A stretch of DNA of 64,000 nt from Geminicoccus sp036263595 (GCF_036263595.1 NZ_DATAGQ010000110.1:3960-67959); one strand, 5' to 3'. Shown: positions 1-8,911, counted from the first letter of the stretch. Notes: a model not told the origin generated them from the sequence alone. A program made the numbers and translations.

Positions 1-677
1 TCCGGCCGTTCCGGCTGACGCTGGACGGCGGCACCATCTTCACCTGCGACGCCCTGATCGTCGCGACCGGCGCCCAGGCGCGTTGGCTCGGTATCGAGGC
101 CGAACAGCAGTTCATGGGCCATGGCGTGTCCGCCTGCGCGACCTGCGACGGGTTCTTCTTCCGTGGCAAGCGGGTGATCGTGGTAGGCGGCGGCAACACG
201 GCGGTCGAGGAGGCGCTCTATCTGGCGGGCCTCGCCTCCCATGTGACGCTGATCCACCGTCGCGACACGCTGCGCGCCGAGAAGATCCTGCAGGACCGCC
301 TGTTCGCCCGGCCGAACGTCATGGTCGCCTGGAACTCGATGGTGGTCGACCTGAACGGCACGACCGAACCCAAGGGTGTCACCCACGCGGTGCTGGCTTC
401 CACCCTGGACGGGACCCGCCGGGTCATCGAGGCCGACGGGATGTTCGTCGCCATCGGCCATGACCCTGCGACCAGCCTGTTCAAGGGCAAGCTGGCCATG
501 GACGACGAAGGCTACCTGCTCACCGAGCGCGGGCATACCTTTACGTCGGTGGATGGCGTGTTCGCCGCGGGCGACGTGCAGGACAAGATCTATCGCCAGG
601 CGGTCACCGCAGCCGCATCCGGCTGCATGGCCGCCCTGGATGCCGAGCGCTGGCTGACCGCGCGGGGGATGCACTGA
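1..677 (+). CDS. trxB: thioredoxin-disulfide reductase (5' end missing)
   Basis: Flavoprotein that passes electrons from NADPH to thioredoxin in the cytosol. The reading frame enters from the left edge (first full codon at base 3) and stops with TGA at 675–677. The redox-active CATC motif is followed by DG, then a second Rossmann motif (GGGNTAVEE) for NADPH with the basic HRRD segment, and near the C-terminus the FAD-binding G-D motif in VFAAGDVQD. About 100 N-terminal residues with the first FAD motif lie outside the window. The gene ends 4 bases before a LysR gene, so the two are probably co-transcribed; the same trxB–lsrB order is known from rhizobia. The family assignment is secure. Confidence 0.95.
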   Translation, partial: RPFRLTLDGGTIFTCDALIVATGAQARWLGIEAEQQFMGHGVSACATCDGFFFRGKRVIVVGGGNTAVEEALYLAGLASHVTLIHRRDTLRAEKILQDRLFARPNVMVAWNSMVVDLNGTTEPKGVTHAVLASTLDGTRRVIEADGMFVAIGHDPATSLFKGKLAMDDEGYLLTERGHTFTSVDGVFAAGDVQDKIYRQAVTAAASGCMAALDAERWLTARGMH

Positions 678-681
678 GACG

Positions 682-1626
682 ATGGTCGCGCGCCCAACGG
701 TGGACAAGGATCTGTTCAAGAGCGAGGGGCCCGACTGGGACCGGATCAGGATCTTCCACTCGGTAGCCGAGGCTGGAAGCTTCACCAAGGCCGCGGACCG
801 GTTGGGCCTGTCGCAATCCGCGATCAGCCGGCAGATCAGCGCTCTGGAAGAGGAGCTGGGTGCCGCGGTCTTCCACCGGCATGCCCGCGGTCTCGTCCTG
901 ACCGAGCAGGGCGAGATTCTGCTGGAAACGGCGCGCGAGATTGCGCGCAAGATGGCCATGACCGTGACAGCGCTGCAGGAGCGGCGCGACGAGCCGGCCG
1001 GCCATCTGCGGATCACGACGACGGTGGGCATCGGCACGGTCTGGCTGACCCACCACATGCCTGCCTTCCTCGACCTCTACCCGGAGATCACCGTCTCCTT
1101 GATGGTGACCGACGACGACCTAGACCTGGGCATGCGCAGGGCGGACGTGGCGCTGCGGCTGAACCGACCGACCCAAGGCGACCTGATCCAGCGCAAGCTG
1201 ATGACGTCGCACACGCATCTTTATGCCGCCCCGGGCTATCTCACCCGGCACGGCCTGCCCGAGCGTCCGGAAGACCTGGATCGGCATCGGCTGATCGTCT
1301 ACGGCGACGATGCACCCGTTCCGTCGCTCAACTGGATCCTGGTGGCCGGGCGCGACGACGACCCCAACATCACCCCGCGCAAGCCGACGCTCACGGTCAA
1401 CCACGTCTATGGCATGCTGCGCACAGCCGAGGCCGGGCTGGGCCTTGCTTCCCTGCCGGATTATCTCGGAGCACCCAGCAAGAACCTCGTGCGCGTCTTG
1501 CCGGACCTCGAAGGGCCGGTATTCACCTGCTATTTCGTCTATCCGGAGGAACTCCGCGCCTCCAAGCGTGTCACCGTGTTCCGCGACTTCCTGCTGGAAA
1601 AGGTGGCGGAACAGTCGGTCTGGTAG
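682..1626 (+). CDS. lsrB: LysR regulator, LsrB/VtlR type
   Basis: A 314-residue LysR-type regulator. The N-terminal winged helix (about residues 17–76, with SFTKAADRLGLSQSAISRQI and the stretch FHRHARGLVLTEQGE) closely resembles the LsrB/VtlR subgroup of alphaproteobacteria. The remainder is the periplasmic-binding-protein-like effector domain. In Sinorhizobium and Brucella this regulator lies beside trxB and the AbcR small RNA genes, controls them, and is tied to envelope and redox homeostasis. Here it follows trxB by 4 bases and is followed by a structured RNA with a terminator, which reproduces that arrangement. The subgroup call rests on sequence resemblance plus synteny; membership of LysR itself is certain. 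Confidence 0.85.
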   Translation: MVARPTVDKDLFKSEGPDWDRIRIFHSVAEAGSFTKAADRLGLSQSAISRQISALEEELGAAVFHRHARGLVLTEQGEILLETAREIARKMAMTVTALQERRDEPAGHLRITTTVGIGTVWLTHHMPAFLDLYPEITVSLMVTDDDLDLGMRRADVALRLNRPTQGDLIQRKLMTSHTHLYAAPGYLTRHGLPERPEDLDRHRLIVYGDDAPVPSLNWILVAGRDDDPNITPRKPTLTVNHVYGMLRTAEAGLGLASLPDYLGAPSKNLVRVLPDLEGPVFTCYFVYPEELRASKRVTVFRDFLLEKVAEQSVW

Positions 1627-1730
1627 GATCTGCCGACTTTTTGGTCACAGGTCGACGACCGCATGCAAACTATGCAGGCCACCTATCCTGATCGGGGGTA
1701 GCCAAGACGGTGAAACGATATTATCTTCCG

Positions 1731-1897
1731 CACTGCAACAACGTACCGTCTGGGATGCGTTGTTGGGTCGAGGATTGAGCTAGCTCTCCTTCGACCGGGC
1801 CCGGTTCTGCCGGGTTCGACGAACCTCGGTTCGTTTCCCAGGCATTTAGCCTCCCTGATCTACTCGGCCGGGTCGAAAGACCCGGCCACTTTTTTTG
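1731..1897 (+). ncRNA. putative AbcR-like trans-acting small RNA
   Basis: The roughly 515-base gap after lsrB has no convincing ORF but a chain of hairpins on the plus strand. These are an 8-bp stem (1736–1743 with 1758–1765), a long stem around GAGC-TA-GCTC (1766–1796), a CCGGG stem (1800–1814) and CGAACC-TC-GGTTCG (1820–1833). An unpaired stretch follows with TTCCCAG and CCTCCC (about 1834–1855), which is complementary to a Shine-Dalgarno sequence, and then an intrinsic terminator. A TATTAT hexamer at 1719–1724 could be the -10 element and would place the start near 1731. In rhizobia the AbcR (ar15) sRNAs, which have anti-SD loops, sit next to lsrB/vtlR. Homology is inferred from position and architecture, not from alignment. 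Confidence 0.65.
1866..1897 (+). terminator. intrinsic terminator of the small RNA
   Basis: A perfect 9-bp stem, GGCCGGGTC paired with GACCCGGCC, closes a GAAA tetraloop and is followed by AC and seven or more T residues. It is the strongest rho-independent terminator in the window. The opposite strand has no T tract after the stem, so it works for plus-strand transcripts. Confidence 0.92.
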
Positions 1898-2077
1898 TTC
1901 TGAGCTGCAGGTAACGTCCGAGCTTATCGGCGGCATTTTGCTCCCCGTCAAGCATGGCGTTCCGACTCCGCAGACGGCAGCCCAACTTTTATCAGATCCC
2001 GCAGGAAATTGCTGCAGCGCAACTTGGAACAACCAGCCAATGGCGCCATATTTGCTGCACCGCAGCAAAGTACCGAC

Positions 2078-2091
2078 TTGATCTGCGTCAA
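2078..2091. promoter_or_regulatory. FNR/FixK-type box
   Basis: TTGATCTGCGTCAA matches the FNR/FixK/DNR consensus TTGAT-N4-ATCAA with one mismatch. It lies in the convergent gap between the small RNA and msrP, about 180 bases from the RNA terminator and about 45 bases past the msrP stop, so it heads no recognisable gene. It may drive an unannotated transcript or be fortuitous. Confidence 0.45.
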
Positions 2092-2136
2092 TGTTCCTTC
2101 CAGGTACTTTTGTTCATTGCCCGAACGAACTCGCTT

Positions 2137-3099
2137 TTACATGAACAACTGCTCCCCTTCCATCCCGCTATAAAGACTAGCGACCTGCTCGGCATAGCCA
2201 TTGAATAAGCGTGTCGGCACGGAACCAAAGTCGCCGAGAGGCCTTTCATAAGCTTGGCTCCATCGCGGATGCGGCACTTCCGGGTTTACGTTCGCCCAGA
2301 ACCCGTACTCGCTCGGCCCCAACTCTTCCCAGTAGCTCACCGGACGCTGGTCGGTGAGTGTGATCTTCCGGATCGACTTGATCGACTTGAATCCGTACTT
2401 CCACGGCGTGACCAGTCGGATCGGCGCCCCGTTCTGCTTGAGCAGCGGCTTGCCGTACATGCCCGTCGCAATGAAGGCCAAGTCGTTGCCGGCCTCGGCG
2501 ATCGAGAGACCTTCGATATAAGGCCACGGGTACCAGGACTGCTGCTGGGCAGGCGCCTCGTCCGGGTTCAGGAAGGTCTCGAACCGCACGTACTTGGCGC
2601 TGCCCTGCGGCCTGGCCAGGTCCAGCAGTACCTTGAGCGGAAAGCCGCTCCAGGGAACGTCCATCGACCATGCCTCGACGCAGCGGTGGCGATACAGCCG
2701 CTCCTCGATCGGCAGCCGGCGCACGATGTCCCCGACATCCATTTCCACCGTCTGTTCGACCATCCCGTCGATCGTGAGCGTCCAGGGCTTGATCGTCAGC
2801 GCCTGCGCAGCATCGACGATGTCCTTGCTCCCGCCGAACTCGTAGAAATTGTTGTAGGTCGTCGCCAGCTTCTCCTCAGTGAGCGGCCGATCCAGCGTGA
2901 AGGCCGGATTGCGCTCGCCTGGATAGAGTTCCGGCGCGATCAGGCTGCCGGCCTCCTGGGCATGCGCCCGTCCGATGAAGGACAGGCCGATGGTGCCCAT
3001 TCCCATGCCGGCCAGCAGCTTTCGCCGGTTAGTGACGAGCGCCTCGTCGGTCGCCCGGTGGTCGATGACATCCCAGATCTTGCGCGTGCGCGTCAGCAT
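2137..3099 (-). CDS. msrP: protein-methionine-sulfoxide reductase catalytic subunit MsrP
   Basis: Periplasmic molybdopterin enzyme that reduces methionine sulfoxide in envelope proteins (formerly YedY). The 320-residue precursor carries a Tat signal (NRRKLLAGMGMGTIGLSF, cleavage near AHA-QE). It then has the conserved oxidoreductase molybdopterin fold, including RHRCVEAWSM, whose cysteine ligates molybdenum, and the C-terminal WKYGFKSIKSI segment. Length is normal. The membrane heme partner MsrQ is usually adjacent but is not within this window; the next gene on the strand is parC. Transcription probably starts in the 57-base gap after parC or arises by read-through. Confidence 0.95.
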   Translation of the reverse strand: MLTRTRKIWDVIDHRATDEALVTNRRKLLAGMGMGTIGLSFIGRAHAQEAGSLIAPELYPGERNPAFTLDRPLTEEKLATTYNNFYEFGGSKDIVDAAQALTIKPWTLTIDGMVEQTVEMDVGDIVRRLPIEERLYRHRCVEAWSMDVPWSGFPLKVLLDLARPQGSAKYVRFETFLNPDEAPAQQQSWYPWPYIEGLSIAEAGNDLAFIATGMYGKPLLKQNGAPIRLVTPWKYGFKSIKSIRKITLTDQRPVSYWEELGPSEYGFWANVNPEVPHPRWSQAYERPLGDFGSVPTRLFNGYAEQVASLYSGMEGEQLFM

Positions 3100-3156
3100 G
3101 GCGGTCCCTTCCTGTTGTTGAGAGATTACGCCAGGAACGTCCGCACGGTCACCTGA

Positions 3157-5382
3157 TCACGAACGTGTGAAGTCCAGATCCTTCGGGAAGCCCACCGGCG
3201 TCGCCCGTCCGGACTGCGAGCGCTCGCCGATCCAGGTCGTGGTGTCCTCCCGGCGCTGGCGGCTCCCGGTCTGCCAGACGAACCCGGCCTTCGGGTCGAT
3301 CGTGGCGATATCGACCACGCTGGCCGAGTGCAGCTTCATCAGTTGCACGCCCTTGCCCCTGGAGAGCAGCTTCAGCTGGTCCAGGGGAAACACCAGCAGG
3401 CGCCGATGGCTGCCGAGCACAGCCAGATGGTCGCCCTTGACCGGCACGACCTTCACCAGCTGGTCGCCCTCGTCCAGGTCGACCACCTGCCTGCCCACCT
3501 TGGTCGAGGCCACGATGGCCGCCTCGTCCACGACAAAGCCCCGTCCGGCGCGGGTCGCTACGACCAGCTTCCCGCCCGGACGGTGCACGGCGGCGTCGAT
3601 GATCGGCACCCCTTTGGCCATGTCCACGAACAGCGAGAGCGGCTCCCCTGTCCCCCGCCCGCTCGGCAGCCGGTCCACGGTCAGCGTGAACATCTTCCCG
3701 TCCGCCGCGAACACCAGGAGACGGTCGGTCGTCTGCGCTTCCAGGGCGAAGCGTGCGGCATCGCCCTCCTTGTAGCGCTGCTCGGCCAGGTCCAGCTGAT
3801 GGCCGCGCGCCGTCCGGATCCAGTTGTGCTGGGACAAGAGGATCGTGACGGGGAAGCGCTCGACCTGCGCCTCGAACCGCTCGGGCTCGATCACCGGGGC
3901 GGTGCCGAAGGTGGTCCGCCTCGGATCGGCGAACGCCTTCCGCGACGCCTTCACCTCGTCGGCCAGCGCCTTGCGCCGCAGCTTCGGCTCGGCCAGGAGC
4001 CTGGTCAGCTTCGCCTTCTCCGCCTCCAGCTGGGCATGCTCCTTGCGGAGATCCATCTCCTCCAGCCGCCGCAGGTTGCGCAGCCGCAAGTTCAAGATCG
4101 CTTCGGCCTGGATCTCGCTCAGCTCGAACCGCTTCATCAGCGCCGGCTTCGGCTCGTCCTCCTCGCGGATGATCCGGATGACCTCGTCGATGTCCAGGTA
4201 GGCCCTGAGATAGCCTTCCAGGATGTGCAGCCGGTCATCGATCTTGCCGAGCCTGAAGCGCGAGCGACGCTCCAGCACGATCATCCGGTGATCCAGCCAG
4301 CACTGCAGGACCTCCGCCAGCCCCATCACCCTGGGCGTGCCGGTCGCATCCAGCACGTTCAGGTTCAAGGACAGCCGTACTTCCAGGTCGGTAGCCCGGA
4401 ACAGCTGCTCCATCAGGAGCTCCGGCTCGACCGTGCGCGCCCGGGGCACCAGCACGATGCGGACCTGGTCGGTCGACTCGTCGCGAAGGTCGGCCAGCAG
4501 CGGCAGCTTCTTGGCCAGCAACTGCTCGGCGATGTCCTCGATCAGGCGGCTCTTCTGCACCTGGTAGGGAATCTGGTCGACGATGATCCGGTATTGCCCG
4601 AGCGGCAGCTGCTCGACCTGATAGCGCGCCCGCAGCCGGAACCCGCCACGGCCGGTGGCAACCGCCTGGGCGATGGTGGCCGGGGGGTCAATCAGGATCC
4701 CGCCGGTCGGCAGGTCCGGTCCCGGGACGAACCGCATGATCTCCGACGCCGTCGGTAGCGGTGCCTCAGCTGGCCGGTCCAGCATGAACAGAAGGGCATC
4801 GCAGAGCTCGCCCACATTGTGCGGCAGGATCGAGGTCGCCATGCCCACGGCGATGCCACTGGCGCCGTTGGCCAGCAGGTTCGGCACGGCTGCCGGCAGG
4901 ATGACCGGCTCCTCCTCGCTGCCGTCATAGGTCGGCCGGAAATCGACGGTGTCGTCGTCGATGTTCTCCAGCAGCGCCATCGCGTACTTGGTGAGCCGGC
5001 TTTCCGTGTAGCGCATCGCGGCCGGGTTATCGCCGTCGATATTGCCGAAGTTCCCCTGCCCTTCCACCAGCGGGTAGCGCTGCGCGAAGTCCTGGGCGAG
5101 ACGGACCAGCGCATCGTAGACCGACTGGTCGCCGTGCGGGTGGAACTTGCCGATGACGTCGCCGACGACGCGGGCGCATTTCTTGTACCCGCCGGCCGGG
5201 TCCAGGCGGAGCTGCAGCATGGCGTAGAGCAGCCGCCGCTGGACCGGCTTCAGCCCGTCGCGGACGTCCGGCAGCGAACGGGACGTGATCGTGGACAGCG
5301 CATAGGCCAGGTAGCGCTCGGAGAGCGCCTGGGCGAGCGGGACGGATTCGATGCGGTCGTGGTCGGCGGAGGATCGGTTCAT
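3157..5382 (-). CDS. parC: DNA topoisomerase IV subunit A
   Basis: 741-residue ParC, the DNA-cleaving subunit that decatenates chromosomes with ParE. The catalytic tyrosine is Y125 in AAMRYTE, and the quinolone-determining helix reads HPHGDQSVYDAL (residues 81–92). A coiled-coil gate domain and a C-terminal beta-pinwheel domain (about residues 490–730) follow. ParC rather than GyrA is supported by the IDGDNPAAMRYTE context and the shorter C-terminal domain. The ATG sits 12 bases downstream of the position where the upstream alcohol dehydrogenase frame would end if its amber codon were read through, so the two genes were probably an operon. Confidence 0.95.
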   Translation of the reverse strand: MNRSSADHDRIESVPLAQALSERYLAYALSTITSRSLPDVRDGLKPVQRRLLYAMLQLRLDPAGGYKKCARVVGDVIGKFHPHGDQSVYDALVRLAQDFAQRYPLVEGQGNFGNIDGDNPAAMRYTESRLTKYAMALLENIDDDTVDFRPTYDGSEEEPVILPAAVPNLLANGASGIAVGMATSILPHNVGELCDALLFMLDRPAEAPLPTASEIMRFVPGPDLPTGGILIDPPATIAQAVATGRGGFRLRARYQVEQLPLGQYRIIVDQIPYQVQKSRLIEDIAEQLLAKKLPLLADLRDESTDQVRIVLVPRARTVEPELLMEQLFRATDLEVRLSLNLNVLDATGTPRVMGLAEVLQCWLDHRMIVLERRSRFRLGKIDDRLHILEGYLRAYLDIDEVIRIIREEDEPKPALMKRFELSEIQAEAILNLRLRNLRRLEEMDLRKEHAQLEAEKAKLTRLLAEPKLRRKALADEVKASRKAFADPRRTTFGTAPVIEPERFEAQVERFPVTILLSQHNWIRTARGHQLDLAEQRYKEGDAARFALEAQTTDRLLVFAADGKMFTLTVDRLPSGRGTGEPLSLFVDMAKGVPIIDAAVHRPGGKLVVATRAGRGFVVDEAAIVASTKVGRQVVDLDEGDQLVKVVPVKGDHLAVLGSHRRLLVFPLDQLKLLSRGKGVQLMKLHSASVVDIATIDPKAGFVWQTGSRQRREDTTTWIGERSQSGRATPVGFPKDLDFTRS

Positions 5383-5462
5383 GCTCGAAGACTTCAGGAG
5401 GAAAGGGCTCCGCTCTCGCGGATGTCGACGACGATGCGGCCGGTGACACGACCGGCCTCAAG

Positions 5463-6434
5463 CTAGGCCAGCGCCTCGTTCAGCCGGGAAAGGCCGACCA
5501 CACGGTGGTCGATGGTGAGCGGCTTGCGTGCGTGGAGCTGCAGGAGCTCTCTCATGTCGAGCCGTGTGCCGACGCTGGTGCCGGTGAGGGTCACGCCGGT
5601 GACCGTCAGCCATTCCTGGTCGAGCGGCACCGGATCGGAGACCAAAGCTGCCGCGACGATGCGGCCGCGCGGGCGGATGACCTTCGTCATCGTAGCCCAG
5701 GTCGCGGTCGTGGGCGCAAAGTTGATGCAGGCATCGGCCCCGCCGGTCAGGTCGAGGATCGCCTCCGCGGCCCGTTCCGCCGGCACGGCATGGTCTGCCC
5801 CGGCCCGCCGCGCCGCATCCAGCTTGTCGGCGCCTACATCGACCGCGACCACGATCGCGCCGGTCCGGGCTGCAAGCTGGACGGCATAGAGCCCAAGCCC
5901 GCCACAGCCGAAGATCACGCAGACCGAACCCGGCACGAGCGCCGCCTTCTTCACCCCACCCAGTGCCGTCAGGCCGGCGCACATGAGCGGAGCGCCCGCG
6001 AATGCGTCCATGTCCTCACCCAGCACCGCCACGAAGCGCGCATCGGCCAGGACATACTCGGCAAAGGCACCATCGACATCAAAGCCGTGCGCCCGTTGCC
6101 CGGTGCAGAAGGATTCGAACCCGCTCAGGCATTCCCGGCAGTGGCCGCACGTATCATGGATCCAGGGCACGCCGACCCTCCTACCGAGCAGGGCTTCCGC
6201 CCCTGCCCCGGCCTCGACGATCCGTCCGATCCCCTCGTGGCCGGGGATCAGCGGCAGGCCGCGCCGCTGCGGTACCGTGTGGCCGGCGCAGACATGGACG
6301 TCGGTATGGCATAGGCCGCAGGCTTCGATCTGGACCAGGACCTGCCCCACCCTGGGCTCCGGCCTCGGCACGCCCTCGATCTGCAGTGGCGCACCGAACC
6401 CGCGCAGCACCGCAGCCCGCATCGTCGCGGCCAT
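5463..6434 (-). CDS. zinc-dependent alcohol dehydrogenase, truncated by an amber codon
   Basis: Medium-chain dehydrogenase/reductase. The catalytic zinc motifs are CGLCHTD and GHE, and the four-cysteine structural zinc lobe is CGHCREC..SFC. The Rossmann motif GCGGLGLY binds NAD. The protein stops after NEALA at a TAG (5463–5465). The same frame then continues without interruption as LEAGRVTGRIVVDIR to a TGA at 5394–5396. That extension is exactly the conserved C-terminal strand of AdhP-like enzymes (NEALxxLxxGxxxGRIV), so the ancestral gene was about 24 codons longer. The shortened protein lacks the last beta strand and may be unstable. A substitution, a read error or suppression are all possible. 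Confidence 0.88.
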   Translation of the reverse strand: MAATMRAAVLRGFGAPLQIEGVPRPEPRVGQVLVQIEACGLCHTDVHVCAGHTVPQRRGLPLIPGHEGIGRIVEAGAGAEALLGRRVGVPWIHDTCGHCRECLSGFESFCTGQRAHGFDVDGAFAEYVLADARFVAVLGEDMDAFAGAPLMCAGLTALGGVKKAALVPGSVCVIFGCGGLGLYAVQLAARTGAIVVAVDVGADKLDAARRAGADHAVPAERAAEAILDLTGGADACINFAPTTATWATMTKVIRPRGRIVAAALVSDPVPLDQEWLTVTGVTLTGTSVGTRLDMRELLQLHARKPLTIDHRVVGLSRLNEALA

Positions 6435-6539
6435 CAGCGTTGACCTGGCTGCAGTGGAACAGGACGAGCATGCATGTGAACGATCTTTCCGGCGGGCATC
6501 GGCTCGAAGGCGGGAGATGGTGGAAGATCCGCAGGTTCG

Positions 6540-7262
6540 TCAACCGGAAGGCTGCAGCAGGCCGACCAGGCGCTCGCGCGCCGGCGGGACCGGGCGGTCG
6601 ACCGCCTCGAACAGACGCTGCTCCAGGAAGTGGCCGGCCAGGCGCAGACCATCCAGCACCTGGGCACGGTCGGGATGGCTGCCGTCCAGTAGGAAGCGCG
6701 GCAGCTTGAGGAGCCGGGGTGCCCAGTCCGCCGCCGCCTCGTACGAGACTGCGCTGCCGGTTCGCGGGGAGACGTAGTCCAGATCCTCCGTGACACCGGT
6801 CACGGCGCAGCGGTCGAGCGACAGGCCGAACCCGGTCTCCGCCAGCAGGACCAGCTCGAACCGGACATAGTGGCCAAGCCAGGCATCGTCATCGCAGAGT
6901 GCATCGGCGAGCTGGACGGTTGCGGCATAGAGGCCCGGATGCGGATCGCGCTCGGCCGTGCCCTGGTCGAGCAGCGCCATGGCCGAGGAAAGGCCGGCCA
7001 GCGCCAAGGGTGTGTCCAGCACGTCGGCAGCGTGGGTGCGGATCGCCTCGCCCTTCAGGTTGCCGAGCTGCTCGGCCATTCTGGCATGCCAATGGAGATC
7101 CAGCCGGTTGCCGGGCTGCCACAGATGGGCATTCGCCCGGGCGCCGCCACCCTGGACGAGACCGGCATGACGCCCGTGCTGGAAGGTGAAGGCGTGCACG
7201 ACGAGGCCAGCCTCGCCATGGCGCCGCCTCGTCAGCACGAAGCCTTCGTCCTGCCATTCCAA
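6540..7262 (-). CDS. recO: DNA repair protein RecO
   Basis: 240-residue recombination mediator that helps load RecA onto SSB-coated DNA with RecR. An N-terminal OB fold (EWQDEGFVLTRRRHGEAGLVVHAFT, then HGRHAGLVQGGG) is followed by the helical RecO_C domain containing LAETGFGLSLDRCAVTG. The zinc ligands of some RecO proteins are mostly absent. It starts 5 bases downstream of era and closes the lepB–rnc–era–recO operon, an order common in alphaproteobacteria. Confidence 0.93.
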   Translation of the reverse strand: MEWQDEGFVLTRRRHGEAGLVVHAFTFQHGRHAGLVQGGGARANAHLWQPGNRLDLHWHARMAEQLGNLKGEAIRTHAADVLDTPLALAGLSSAMALLDQGTAERDPHPGLYAATVQLADALCDDDAWLGHYVRFELVLLAETGFGLSLDRCAVTGVTEDLDYVSPRTGSAVSYEAAADWAPRLLKLPRFLLDGSHPDRAQVLDGLRLAGHFLEQRLFEAVDRPVPPARERLVGLLQPSG

Positions 7263-7266
7263 GGGA

Positions 7267-8184
7267 TCATCCCCGGCTGTCGAGCCCCATCTCCCGATAG
7301 CGCTCGGGATCGTCAGTCCATTCGCGGACCTTCACGAACAGGAACAGGTGGACACGGGCATCCAGCAGCTTTTCCAGGTCCTGGCGCGCTGCCTGGCCGA
7401 TCGCCTTGATCCGGGTGCCGCCCTTGCCCAGCACGATCGCCTTCTGGCTGTCGCGCAGCACGTAGACCACCTGGTCGATACGGACTTCCTTGCCGTCCTC
7501 GCTTTCCAGGTACTGCTCGGTCTCGACCGTGATGCTGTAGGGCAGTTCGTCCTGCAGTTGCAGGAAGACCTTCTCCCGCGTGATCTCGGCGGCCAAAGCC
7601 CGGTCCGACAGGTCGGACAACTGGTCTTCCGGGTAGAGCCACACACCTTCCGGCAAAGCCTTGGCCACGGCCGCCAGCAGGTCGGCGCAACCGTCGCCCT
7701 TGAGCGCCGAGACGATGAAGGTCTCCTCGAACGGCACGACCTTGTTGGCTTCCGCGATCAGCGGCAGCGCCTTGTCCCGGCGCACCGCGTCGATCTTGTT
7801 GATCACCAGCCAGGCACGTCGCTGCCGGCCGGCCAGGCCCTCGAGCACCGCCCGCGCCTGGGCGTTCAGACCCTTGTCGGCATCCAGCACGAACAGGACG
7901 AGATCGGCATCGTCCACCCCGTCCCAGGCCGCCTGCACCATGGCGCGCTCCAGGGCACGCTTGGCCCCGGCGAAGATGCCTGGCGTGTCAACGAACAGGA
8001 CCTGGGACTCGTCGACGGTCGTGATCCCGATCACCCGCCGCCTGGTCGTCTGCGCCTTCGGCGTGACGATCGAGACCTTGTGGCCGACCAGATGGTTCAG
8101 GAGCGTGGACTTGCCGGCGTTCGGTGCACCGGCGAGCGCCACGAAGCCGCAGCGGGTGGCCGATTCGGTGCTTGGATCGGTCAT
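7267..8184 (-). CDS. era: GTPase Era
   Basis: Essential 305-residue GTPase acting in 16S rRNA maturation and 30S assembly. The G domain shows the P-loop APNAGKST, DTPG and NKID motifs. The C-terminal KH domain (about residues 210–290) has the RNA-binding turn VLGKGGTRIKAIG. Its ATG overlaps the rnc stop codon (ATGA at 8181–8184), which indicates translational coupling. Confidence 0.96.
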   Translation of the reverse strand: MTDPSTESATRCGFVALAGAPNAGKSTLLNHLVGHKVSIVTPKAQTTRRRVIGITTVDESQVLFVDTPGIFAGAKRALERAMVQAAWDGVDDADLVLFVLDADKGLNAQARAVLEGLAGRQRRAWLVINKIDAVRRDKALPLIAEANKVVPFEETFIVSALKGDGCADLLAAVAKALPEGVWLYPEDQLSDLSDRALAAEITREKVFLQLQDELPYSITVETEQYLESEDGKEVRIDQVVYVLRDSQKAIVLGKGGTRIKAIGQAARQDLEKLLDARVHLFLFVKVREWTDDPERYREMGLDSRG

Positions 8185-8891
8185 GATTGGGTACCGGCGA
8201 GTTGGTCGAGCATGAGCCGTGCCGCGGCCTGTTCGGCCGCCCGCTTGGAATGGCCGGACGCGGCGACGGCCGCCCTGTCCGTGACGCTGACGCTCACCAC
8301 GAAGGTGGGAGCATGCGGCGGGCCTTCAGTGGAGATCACCGTATAGATCGGCCGATCCGCGGCCCTGGCCTGCGCCCATTCCTGCAGCGCGGTCTTCGGG
8401 TCGCGGCTGGGCAGGCCGGCGCTGGCCACGAGTGGCTGCCAGTGCCGCCGGACGAAGGCTTCGGCCGGGGACCAGCCGCCATCCAGGTAGATGGCGCCGA
8501 TCAGTGCCTCCACCGTGTCGGCCAGGATCGCCGGGTTGTCCCGGCCACCACCGTCCTCCTCGCTCTTGGCGACCACCAGCCAGCGGCCCACGCCCAGCTT
8601 CTGCGCAATCGTGGCGAGCGTCTCGCGCCGCACCAGTCCGTCCTGGCGCAGGGCCAGCGTGCCCTCGGAATCGTTGCGGAAATGCTCGATCAGCATGTGC
8701 GCCGCGACCAGGCCCAGGACCCGGTCGCCCAGGAACTCCAGCCGCTCGTTCGAGCGGCGCTCGCGCCGACGGCCGGTCGGCCGGCGGACGGCGCTCGCAT
8801 GGGTGAGGGCCTCGTGCAGGAGCTGGCGGTCGCGGAACCGGTGGCCGAGGATGGCTTCGATGTCGTCCGGCGCCGGCTCCACGACCGGCAT
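8181..8891 (-). CDS. rnc: ribonuclease III
   Basis: Double-strand-specific endoribonuclease that processes rRNA precursors. The signature NERLEFLGDRVL lies in the catalytic domain with later acidic residues (ADTVEALIGAIYLDGG), followed by a dsRNA-binding domain ending in the Ala-rich helix GHSKRAAEQAAA. I chose ATG 8891 (MPVVEP), which leaves a 20-base gap to lepB. ATG 8960 has a GGAG upstream and would overlap lepB by 49 bases; the added residues look non-conserved. The gene is coupled to era by an ATGA overlap. Confidence 0.94.
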   Translation of the reverse strand: MPVVEPAPDDIEAILGHRFRDRQLLHEALTHASAVRRPTGRRRERRSNERLEFLGDRVLGLVAAHMLIEHFRNDSEGTLALRQDGLVRRETLATIAQKLGVGRWLVVAKSEEDGGGRDNPAILADTVEALIGAIYLDGGWSPAEAFVRRHWQPLVASAGLPSRDPKTALQEWAQARAADRPIYTVISTEGPPHAPTFVVSVSVTDRAAVAASGHSKRAAEQAAARLMLDQLAGTQS

Positions 8892-8911
8892 CGCGGGCGC
8901 AATGTCGTCGG

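Noticed and set aside
1721..2208. Short frames across the small RNA locus.
   Set aside because: They cover RNA hairpins and a terminator, lack ribosome binding sites and show no protein features.
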